From: an uncultured Propionivibrio sp.
GTDB lineage: Bacteria; Pseudomonadota; Gammaproteobacteria; Burkholderiales; Rhodocyclaceae
NCBI GenBank assembly: GCA_938040985.1
Contig: CALHZD010000135.1
Location: forward strand, 1 to 22,355
Length of the DNA stretch: 22,355 nt
Direction: 5' to 3'
The translations under genes and the position numbers were made by a program. Below, in pieces: positions 1 through 6,019 of this stretch. The notes below the pieces were generated by a model that saw only the letters and a list, made by a program, of their open reading frames with translations, had not been told where the DNA came from and did no database searches. Numbering within the stretch: the stretch's first letter is position 1; the number at the start of each line of letters is the position of its first letter.

Positions 1-332
1 GCTGCGGCCGGCCGGCTTATGCCTGATCCATTCGGCCGGCGGTGGCTTGCCTTTGAGGATTTTTCCGCGCCCGTCATCCCGAACACAAGCAATCTGCCGG
101 AGATAGTATTGGGCGGTATGGAAAGGGGGCGCAATGCTATAACAAACTAAAAAAGGGAATCAGGTGCGGTCTATAAAGAATTATTTCGCTAAAGAATGAG
201 GCCTTAAGCATGGTTTTATCCATTAGCGCCAAGCGCCTCAGAAAAGCATGAAATTTAGCCAGTCCCCCCACTTTTTTATTTATATCTCCGGAACCCGATC
301 AATCATCAGTTCTGCAAGCGCCTTCCCAACCA
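1..332. other. Left-edge region, no identifiable gene
   Basis: No gene can be assigned. Two overlapping open frames touch the window edge: a plus-strand frame open from base 1 to a TAA at 148-150 (49 codons), and a minus-strand frame open from 159 down to base 1 (53 codons, preceded by a TGA at 160-162). The minus frame has no ATG, GTG or TTG codon, so if real it would be a gene remnant. The plus frame could be the 3' end of a gene lying to the left. Codon composition does not separate them. From about 150 to 300 the DNA is AT-rich and looks intergenic. Confidence 0.3.
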
Positions 333-845
333 TCAATCATGATTGCCGCTACTCTGACCACCGTCAGAGCCTCCGAAATTTTTATCGCTGCCGGCAGGCA
401 CAGTGAAAGCCATCCCGTCCCTTGCTTCCCCTGTACGACCGCCTTGTGCGAATCCGGCTGGGTAACCATTTTCCGTACCGCCCTGCCCCGACCCCTGTGT
501 CTGATTCTCACGCGGCGGGCGTGATTTGGCGCGCCGATGCGATCGCTTGAGTGGTGAGCGGTTTTTATTTTCCTGGCGACGTACATCGGGACGGTTTTCC
601 TGTGGCAACCAATTTTCCTGACGGGAATTGGCATTTTTCTGCCCCTGGTGACTCCGTCGTCCCGACGTAAAGCCGCGCTTACCTTCGCCACGATCCAACG
701 TATACCCGTTGTCGCGATTGCCTGGCGCCGTACGAATTTCAAGCTCATTCAGCTCATCCCATTCCGCATCGCTGCGATCCCGATCGGGGATTGCTAACAA
801 TTCACGGATTCGGCGGCGAATATCAAATGATTGAGGATCGTTCAT
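333..845 (-). CDS. Hypothetical basic, low-complexity protein
   Basis: Not recognised. The predicted protein has 170 residues. Residues 1-45 look like a genuine folded, helical segment rich in alternating charge (RRRIRELLAIPDRDRSDAEW, then an LNELEIRTAPGN stretch). The rest is polar and low in complexity, rich in Arg, Gln, Asn and Gly, with Lys/Arg clusters around residues 90-115, which suggests a disordered nucleic-acid-binding tail. The start chosen is the ATG at 845, because the helical segment begins there. A longer frame reaches 917, but its extra 24 residues look untranslated. There is no Shine-Dalgarno sequence; a possible promoter ends six bases before the ATG. The gene is divergent from rdgC. 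A competing frame on the same strand (299-748) makes the C-terminal half less certain. Confidence 0.5.
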   Translation of the reverse strand: MNDPQSFDIRRRIRELLAIPDRDRSDAEWDELNELEIRTAPGNRDNGYTLDRGEGKRGFTSGRRSHQGQKNANSRQENWLPQENRPDVRRQENKNRSPLKRSHRRAKSRPPRENQTQGSGQGGTENGYPAGFAQGGRTGEARDGMAFTVPAGSDKNFGGSDGGQSSGNHD

Positions 846-851
846 GTCTGT

Positions 852-881
852 ATTATGAACCACTCCGACAACGGCGTTCAA
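852..881 (-). promoter_or_regulatory. Possible sigma70 promoter for the 333-845 gene
   Basis: On the minus strand, TTGAAC (876-881) lies 18 bases from CATAAT (852-857). Only six bases separate the -10 box from the ATG at 845, so transcription could begin at or next to the start codon. That would give a leaderless mRNA and fit the missing ribosome binding site. Confidence 0.35.
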
Positions 882-990
882 TACTCTTCTTGCCGATGGA
901 CTTGCCCGATGTCGCATTCAGCATCCGGGCGGGATATTTCACCGCTGCGCTTTTATAATTGCATTTTTATAGAATTCCGCCTTCCTTCTC

Positions 991-1890
991 ATGTGGTTCA
1001 AAAATCTCCAGCTATTCAGGCTGCCTGCATCTGACGATAGCACGCTCGAAACTATTGAGGCCGCCCTCGCCCGCGCTGCGTTGCACCCCTGCGCCCCCAG
1101 TGATCTACGGCGTTTGGGCTGGGTGCCGCCTTTGGCAGATGGCGCGTTTGTGCATGCCGTCAACCGCCAGTGGCTGATTGCGCTGGGTATTGAGGAAAAG
1201 CTGTTGCCCGCTACCGTCGTACGCCAAATGGCTAATGAGCGCGCGCAGGCAATTGAAGCTACGGAAGGCCGACGCGTCAGCCGCAAGGAGCTGCGCGACC
1301 TGCGCGAATCGCTGGCCGTCGAATTACTACCGCGCGCTTTTACCTGTCGGCACACCATATTTGCCTGGATCGACCCGCTGCACGGCTGGCTGGTCGTCGA
1401 CACCGGCTCTCAACCCAAGGCGGAAGAATTGGCCGGGTGCCTGCTAAAAACCGTCGAGGGTTTCTCCATCGCACTCCCGGCGCCTGTGCGCACGCCCGCT
1501 TCGGCCATGACCACATGGATGGCGGCCGGCGAGGCGCCCGCCGGTTTTACCATAGACCAAGACATTGAGCTGCGTTCCCCGGAAAACGCTTTAGTGCGCT
1601 ATACGCGCCACACATTAGAGGGCAAGGAAATTGGCCATCACATCGCAGAAGGCAAGATTGTCACCCGTCTCGGCATGACGTGGAATGACCGGATTTCATT
1701 CATTCTTGACGAGAAGCTGCGCATCAAGCGCCTATCCTTCCTCGACATCCTCAAAGAAGAAAACGATGGGCTGGCTGACAATGAAGCCGAACGTTTCGAC
1801 CTTGATTTCACACTAATGTCCGGCGAACTCGCCCGCTTGTTTGACGATCTGTTTGCTGCGCTTGGCGGTGAGGCTGAGGCAAAAAGTTAA
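991..1890 (+). CDS. rdgC: Recombination-associated protein RdgC
   Basis: RdgC is a ring-shaped, non-specific double-stranded-DNA-binding protein that associates with the nucleoid and limits RecA filament activity. In Neisseria it also affects pilin variation. The predicted protein has 299 residues, matching the usual length of about 300. It opens with the family's characteristic MWFKNLQLFRL and carries the conserved N-terminal GWVPP segment followed by the AFVHAV and LLPATVV blocks. A TRLGMTWNDRISFILDE segment and an acidic end complete the family pattern. The start follows from that conserved N-terminus; the ribosome binding site is weak. The gene is transcribed alone, divergent from the upstream hypothetical gene, and is followed directly by an array of 39-bp repeats. 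No truncation is visible. Confidence 0.95.
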   Translation: MWFKNLQLFRLPASDDSTLETIEAALARAALHPCAPSDLRRLGWVPPLADGAFVHAVNRQWLIALGIEEKLLPATVVRQMANERAQAIEATEGRRVSRKELRDLRESLAVELLPRAFTCRHTIFAWIDPLHGWLVVDTGSQPKAEELAGCLLKTVEGFSIALPAPVRTPASAMTTWMAAGEAPAGFTIDQDIELRSPENALVRYTRHTLEGKEIGHHIAEGKIVTRLGMTWNDRISFILDEKLRIKRLSFLDILKEENDGLADNEAERFDLDFTLMSGELARLFDDLFAALGGEAEAKS

Positions 1891-1893
1891 ACG

Positions 1894-2086
1894 CCGGAAC
1901 CCGTGGATAGCGTAATTTCCGAAGTGGCGCCCGGGAACCCGCGCGGATAGGGCATCTCCGGGCGCCTCCCCGGAAATCCTTATGGATAAAGGAGCTCCGA
2001 GCGCCTCCTCTGAGATGCCCTGTTTATACGGAGTTCCGGACGCCACCTCTGAAACGCCCTATTTACAAGGGCTTCCGGGCATCTTC
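1894..2086. repeat. Tandem array of five degenerate 37-39-bp repeats
   Basis: Five head-to-tail units fill the space after rdgC: 1894-1930 (37 bp), 1931-1969, 1970-2008, 2009-2047 and 2048-2086 (39 bp each). Shared positions include a unit start of the CCGGAA/TCTGAA type, a GCCCT block, a TTTATA-like AT core, GGGCTTCCGGGC and a final CGCCTCC. Units differ at many positions, so the array is old or diversifying. Because 39 is 13 codons, both strands stay open for much of the array. Related units lie at 13411-13672 and probably at 22291-22355. There are no unique spacers, so this is not a CRISPR array. Confidence 0.8.
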
Positions 2087-2111
2087 TTTGCGGCGCCCGC
2101 TTTTTAAGCGC

Positions 2112-2167
2112 AAAAAATCAGGCCGGGCGCGCTTCGCCAAATTCTTCGACGAATCGCGCCCGGCCTG
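2112..2167 (-). terminator. Rho-independent terminator of the 2191-2667 lipoprotein gene
   Basis: Perfect 13-bp arms at 2119-2131 and 2155-2167 (CAGGCCGGGCGCG and its complement) form a strong stem. Read on the minus strand, the stem is followed directly by a run of six T (complement of 2112-2117). It lies 24 bases after the stop codon of the minus-strand gene. On the plus strand there is no T-run after the stem. Confidence 0.85.
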
Positions 2168-2190
2168 CAGGAGCCAGGAAATATCGGAAA

Positions 2191-2667
2191 TTACTGCTTG
2201 GCCGCTTCCTGCGCGTTCTGTACGGTTTCCTTGGCGCCTTCCTTGACTTCGGCGGCAACCGCCTTGGTCTTGTCTATCGCGTTACTCATGGCGTCTTTGG
2301 CGTCAGTTGCCGCCTGACCAACTGCTTCCTTGGTTTTGTCGACCGCTTCCGTTGCGGCTTCCTTAGCCTTGTCCGCTGCTTCGGTGGCGGCATCCTTGGC
2401 CTGTTCGCCGGCTTCCTTGGCTTTGTCGGCCGCATTGGAAGCCGCTTCGCTCACGGCAGCCGCCGCTTCTTTACCCGCTTCCTGGGCAGCTTCACCTGTC
2501 TTGACGGCTGCATCCTGAGCGGCTTCACCCGCTTTCTGGATCGCGGCACCTGCTTCCTGTGCTGCGGTTTCAGCGGGGGAAGCAGGTTTTTGATCATCCT
2601 TGTTGCACGCGGCAATCAGGGGCAGGCAAATTGCGGCGGCAATCAAGGTTTGCGTCAGTTTGCTCAT
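2191..2667 (-). CDS. Alanine/lysine-rich LEA-like lipoprotein
   Basis: A 158-residue predicted lipoprotein. Residues 1-20 are a signal peptide ending in the lipobox I-A-A-C, with Cys21 as the lipidation site; Asn22 at position +2 fits sorting to the outer membrane. From about residue 32 onward the chain is a continuous amphipathic helix of Ala, Lys, Glu, Asp and Thr in an approximate 11-residue register (for example DKAKEAATEAVDKTKEAV), like LEA group 4 and apolipoprotein-type helices. Such proteins are usually tied to membrane or desiccation stress, but no enzymatic role can be assigned. AGGAG lies seven bases before the ATG. A good promoter precedes it and a strong terminator follows, so it is a single-gene unit next to parC. 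Confidence 0.75.
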   Translation of the reverse strand: MSKLTQTLIAAAICLPLIAACNKDDQKPASPAETAAQEAGAAIQKAGEAAQDAAVKTGEAAQEAGKEAAAAVSEAASNAADKAKEAGEQAKDAATEAADKAKEAATEAVDKTKEAVGQAATDAKDAMSNAIDKTKAVAAEVKEGAKETVQNAQEAAKQ

Positions 2668-2695
2668 GGTCTTTCTCCTTTCAGTAAGAATTTGG

Positions 2696-2724
2696 ATTAT
2701 CGGTCATTTCGGTCCGACAGGCAA
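2696..2724 (-). promoter_or_regulatory. Sigma70-type promoter of the LEA-like lipoprotein gene
   Basis: On the minus strand, TTGCCT (2719-2724) and GATAAT (2696-2701) are separated by exactly 17 bases. The -10 box ends 28 bases before the ATG at 2667, leaving room for the AGGAG ribosome binding site in a short leader. Confidence 0.6.
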
Positions 2725-2873
2725 AAAAGTGCGAATCTTCCCGTGTTTCATGCGCACCAACCCTTCCTGCGACATCAGGCAAGGTCGGTCCAGTATCAAA
2801 TTGCTTCTGCCATTAACGTTTTTACCTGCTATTGGATGACAGATATAACAATCAAGCCTGTTAGGGCAAACGA

Positions 2874-5261
2874 TCAGTCCATCTCATTGAGCGGCATAAT
2901 TGTCGCCTGCGCAATCAGTCCGATGGGCGAACCACGGCGCGCGCGCTGCCCAATGTGCTTATTTTCAGAAAGCATTTCTTTCGGGCGATTGCGGAAAATG
3001 CCGCGCACACGCACGATGGCGCCTCGACCGACGATCGCCGCTTTAAGCGTTTCGCCCTCACGAAGTCCGATAATCTGTACGCCTTTGCCGCCGGAAAGTT
3101 TCTTCATCTGGTCAATCGGGAAAACCAGCAAGCGGCCATCTTCAGACAACGCTGCGACATGATCGGCGCGCCGCTCCCCCGCGCCCAGCGGTGACGGCGG
3201 CAAAATGGCCGCGCCCGCTTCCATTGTCAGAAACGCCTTGCCGGCCTTCTGACGTGAAAACAGATCGCCCAGAGCGGCAATGAAGCCATAGCCCGAGGTC
3301 TTGGCAAAAAGGAATTCCTCATCCGGCCGACCGGTCAGCACATGCGCCAGCTTACCGCCGCCCAGATCGACAAATGAAGCCAGCGGCGCGCCCAGCCCGC
3401 GTCCATCAGGCAATGCCGCAACAGGCACTGTGAACGCGCGTCCCTCGGTCGACAAAATCACGAGCGAATCGACCGAGCGACACTCAAAGACTACGCCCGC
3501 GCCATCGCCGTCCTTGTAGGCAACCGATGAAAGATCGAGACCATGCCCCTGGCGGACGCGCGCCCAGCCCTTGGCGGAAACGATCAGCGTCACCGGTTCA
3601 TCTGCGACAACAGCCACTTCGCTGCGCGTTGCCGAAGCGGCCGCTTCAATGCGTGTGCGCCGCGCATCACCGTATTGGGCGGCATCGGCGCGAATTTCCT
3701 TAATAACAAGCTTGCGTAACAGCGTATCGCTGGATAACAGTTTTTCCAGATCATTCTCGGTGTGGCGCAGTTTTTCCAGTTCCTGCTCAATCTTGAAGCC
3801 TTCCAGGCGCGCCAGTTGGCGCAAACGAATTTCCAGAATATCGTCGGACTGCCGCTCAGAAAGCGCAAAACGGCCGATCAGCGCCGGCTTGGGTTCGTCC
3901 GACTCGCGGATGATGCGGATCACCTCGTCGATATGCAGGAAGACGATGCGCCGCCCTTCCAGAATATGGATACGCTCACGCGCCTTGCTCAGACGGAATT
4001 CACTGCGCCGGCGCACCGTAGCCAGGCGAAAGCGACACCACTCATCCAGCAGATCAAGCATGCTTTTCTGGCAAGGACGGCCATCCAGGCCAACGGCGAC
4101 GAGATTGATCGGCGCCGTCGTTTCCAGACTGGTATGCGCCAGCAACAGCGCCAGGAACTCCTCGCGCTTCTGGCGCGAGCTGACCGGCTCAAACACCAGG
4201 CGAATCGCATCGTCCTTCCCCGACTCATCGCGCGCACGCTCGACTTGCGAAGCAAACAGCGCTTTTAAATGTGCGGCAGCAGAATCGATGCTCTTTTTAC
4301 CTGGTTTCGGCTGCGGATTCATCAACGCGCCAATTTCCGAGAGCACCTTGGCACTCGACACGCCGGGCGGCAGCTCCTTGACGACCAGTTGCCAAGCGCC
4401 ACGCGCCATTTCTTCAAATTCACATCGGGCGCGCACGCGCAGACTACCGCGTCCGCTGGCATAAGCCGTTGCGATTTCGGCAGGCGCGGAAATGATCTGT
4501 CCGCCGCCTGGATAATCTGGCCCCGGCAAATGTTGCAGCAATTCGGCCAGGTCAGCGCGCGGATTCTGGAGCAGGTAAATCGCCGCTTCCGCAACTTCGT
4601 TCAAGTTGTGCGAAGGAATTTCGGTGGCCATCCCCACGGCGATGCCCGATGCGCCGTTCAGCAGGGAAAACGGCAGCCGTGCGGGCAGAAAGGCCGGTTC
4701 CTGGAAAGCACCATCATAATTGGGCTGGAAATCGACCGTGCCTTCATCGAGTTCGCCAAGCAGCAGCTCAGAAATTTCCGTCAGCCGCGCCTCGGTGTAA
4801 CGCATCGCCGCTGCGCCGTCGCCATCGCGCGAGCCAAAATTTCCTTGCCCATCGACCAATGGATAACGCAATGAAAACGGCTGCGCAACACGCACCATGG
4901 CATCGTAGGCCGATGCGTCTCCGTGCGGGTGATATTTGCCGATGACATCGCCCACCACGCGCGCCGATTTGACTGGCTTGGCCCCCGCCGCCAGCCCCAG
5001 CTCATGCATGGCAAAGAGAACGCGCCGCTGTACCGGCTTCTGTCCATCCCGGACATCCGGCAACGCCCGCCCTTTAACTACGGCCACCGCATATTCAAGA
5101 TAGTCGCGTGCAGCCGATTCATGCAACAGAAGACTTTCGCTTCCATCATCATGAACCGCAGTCGGCGGGGACGATCCGGGAGGAATCGCCGGAGGCGCCG
5201 AAGGCGAAGATGGGATAGAAGGGGCTTTCTCAAATAAATCAGGCGTCTTAATATCAGGCAT
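2874..5261 (-). CDS. parC: DNA topoisomerase IV subunit A
   Basis: ParC is the DNA-cleaving subunit of topoisomerase IV, which decatenates daughter chromosomes together with ParE. The predicted protein has 795 residues (E. coli 752). Residues 1-40 are a Pro/Ser-rich extension absent from E. coli. The winged-helix and tower region begins near residue 44, with KGRALPDVRDG, then the quinolone-determining loop KYHPHGDASAYDA (residues 109-121). The catalytic tyrosine is Tyr155 in AAMRYTEARL. The C-terminal part from about residue 560 is the beta-pinwheel DNA-wrapping domain. ParC rather than GyrA is indicated by similarity to Neisseria ParC, the lack of a clear GyrA-box, and a nearby parE. Ala116 stands where E. 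coli has Ser80. No strong ribosome binding site precedes the ATG, and no alternative start exists before residue 85. Confidence 0.95.
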   Translation of the reverse strand: MPDIKTPDLFEKAPSIPSSPSAPPAIPPGSSPPTAVHDDGSESLLLHESAARDYLEYAVAVVKGRALPDVRDGQKPVQRRVLFAMHELGLAAGAKPVKSARVVGDVIGKYHPHGDASAYDAMVRVAQPFSLRYPLVDGQGNFGSRDGDGAAAMRYTEARLTEISELLLGELDEGTVDFQPNYDGAFQEPAFLPARLPFSLLNGASGIAVGMATEIPSHNLNEVAEAAIYLLQNPRADLAELLQHLPGPDYPGGGQIISAPAEIATAYASGRGSLRVRARCEFEEMARGAWQLVVKELPPGVSSAKVLSEIGALMNPQPKPGKKSIDSAAAHLKALFASQVERARDESGKDDAIRLVFEPVSSRQKREEFLALLLAHTSLETTAPINLVAVGLDGRPCQKSMLDLLDEWCRFRLATVRRRSEFRLSKARERIHILEGRRIVFLHIDEVIRIIRESDEPKPALIGRFALSERQSDDILEIRLRQLARLEGFKIEQELEKLRHTENDLEKLLSSDTLLRKLVIKEIRADAAQYGDARRTRIEAAASATRSEVAVVADEPVTLIVSAKGWARVRQGHGLDLSSVAYKDGDGAGVVFECRSVDSLVILSTEGRAFTVPVAALPDGRGLGAPLASFVDLGGGKLAHVLTGRPDEEFLFAKTSGYGFIAALGDLFSRQKAGKAFLTMEAGAAILPPSPLGAGERRADHVAALSEDGRLLVFPIDQMKKLSGGKGVQIIGLREGETLKAAIVGRGAIVRVRGIFRNRPKEMLSENKHIGQRARRGSPIGLIAQATIMPLNEMD

Positions 5262-5569
5262 ACACTCGGTTCAATCAATCCGTCAGGAATAAAATCTCTG
5301 CAAAAACAACAAAGGCCGGACTAGCCGACCTTCAGCGAAAATGCGAGTGTACTACCGATTACTACCGATCAACGCTGCGAACGAACATCCTCATTCAAAC
5401 ATGGCACATCGCGTAGCCATCCATCTGATAACTACGCGACGGCGCATCAATAGATCAAAAGCACCTAGACAATCAGCCAAAAATAAGCACATCGCACACA
5501 TCGTGCATATCGTCAGCATCATGTCCCGCGCAATTCGCATACAAGCGTTACGCAGCAAACACGCACCGC
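5262..5569. other. Intergenic region between parC and the glycine-zipper gene
   Basis: No coding sequence is supported here; the only open frame (5341-5580, plus) lacks a ribosome binding site and resembles no known protein. The region is less GC-rich than its neighbours and contains one terminator-like hairpin at 5312-5332. A parC promoter should lie here, but no convincing -35/-10 pair was found. Confidence 0.5.
5312..5332 (-). terminator. Possible terminator between the glycine-zipper gene and parC
   Basis: AAGGCCGG and CCGACCTT pair with one mismatch around a five-base loop. On the minus strand the stem is followed by a T-rich stretch (TTGTTGTTTTT). It could end transcripts from the upstream lipoprotein gene before parC. 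It is 240 bases beyond that gene's stop codon, so the assignment is tentative. Confidence 0.4.
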
Positions 5570-5797
5570 CTAGCGCTTGACCTGGTTCCCAATCACACCG
5601 CCTACGACCGCACCGCCAACGGTGCCCATCGAAGAGCCGCCTGTCAGCACAGCGCCTGCGACGCCGCCCACAGCTGCGCCAACGGCCGTATTCTTTTCAC
5701 GCGCACTCATATTGGAACACCCGGCCAATGCCACACACACCGCCACGATGGCAAACAGGTTCTTTTTGGAATTCAGGCTGGATTTCATCATTTTCAT
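5570..5797 (-). CDS. Small glycine-zipper lipoprotein
   Basis: A predicted 75-residue lipoprotein. Residues 1-26 form a signal peptide with a lipobox L-A-G-C and Cys27 as the lipidated residue. The mature part contains a glycine-zipper helix of repeated small residues (GAAVGGVAGAVLTGG, then GGAVVGGVIGNQVKR), like the YMGG/OsmB/Rickettsia 17-kDa family of outer-membrane lipoproteins. Their exact role is unclear; they are often stress-induced. The start at 5797 is favoured over the ATG at 5875 because GGAG lies eight bases upstream and the signal peptide then has normal length. Two further in-frame ATG codons follow at once. The gene sits between parE and parC with no functional link to topoisomerase. 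Confidence 0.75.
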   Translation of the reverse strand: MKMMKSSLNSKKNLFAIVAVCVALAGCSNMSAREKNTAVGAAVGGVAGAVLTGGSSMGTVGGAVVGGVIGNQVKR

Positions 5798-5830
5798 TTC
5801 ATGTGCTCCAAAAATTAAGACAAAAGTGTA

Positions 5831-5850
5831 TTGCAGTCTTCTCACTGCAA
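5831..5850. promoter_or_regulatory. Inverted repeat upstream of the glycine-zipper gene
   Basis: Perfect seven-base arms, TTGCAGT and ACTGCAA, flank a six-base centre. The element lies 34 bases upstream of the ATG at 5797, in the presumed leader or promoter region. It could be a repressor or activator site or an mRNA hairpin; nothing in the sequence identifies a regulator. Confidence 0.4.
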
Positions 5851-5989
5851 GAATTAGGCCAGGACTGAAACTCATATAAAATCAATGAATTGATTGAACC
5901 GCACCAAGATTCTTACAAACTTCCCGTCGCCGCAGCACGACACTTGTCACGTGCCAACAGGCAAGCGCCTGATTCAGCGCAAATATTTC

Positions 5990-6007
5990 TGTCGCCTGAA
6001 AGCGACA
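5990..6007 (-). terminator. Weak hairpin after parE
   Basis: TGTCGC and GCGACA form a six-bp stem with a six-base loop, 12 bases after the parE stop codon. Read on the minus strand it is followed by AGAAATATTT rather than a true T-run, so it is at best a weak terminator. Confidence 0.3.
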
Positions 6008-6019
6008 TCCTGTCATTTT

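Noticed and set aside
1813..2046. Minus-strand 77-codon frame with a 13-residue periodicity
   Set aside because: The periodicity comes from the 39-bp repeat itself; the frame overlaps the rdgC end and has no ribosome binding site. Kept only as part of the repeat finding.
1894..2086. CRISPR array
   Set aside because: The units are contiguous and degenerate, with no spacers, and no cas genes are nearby.
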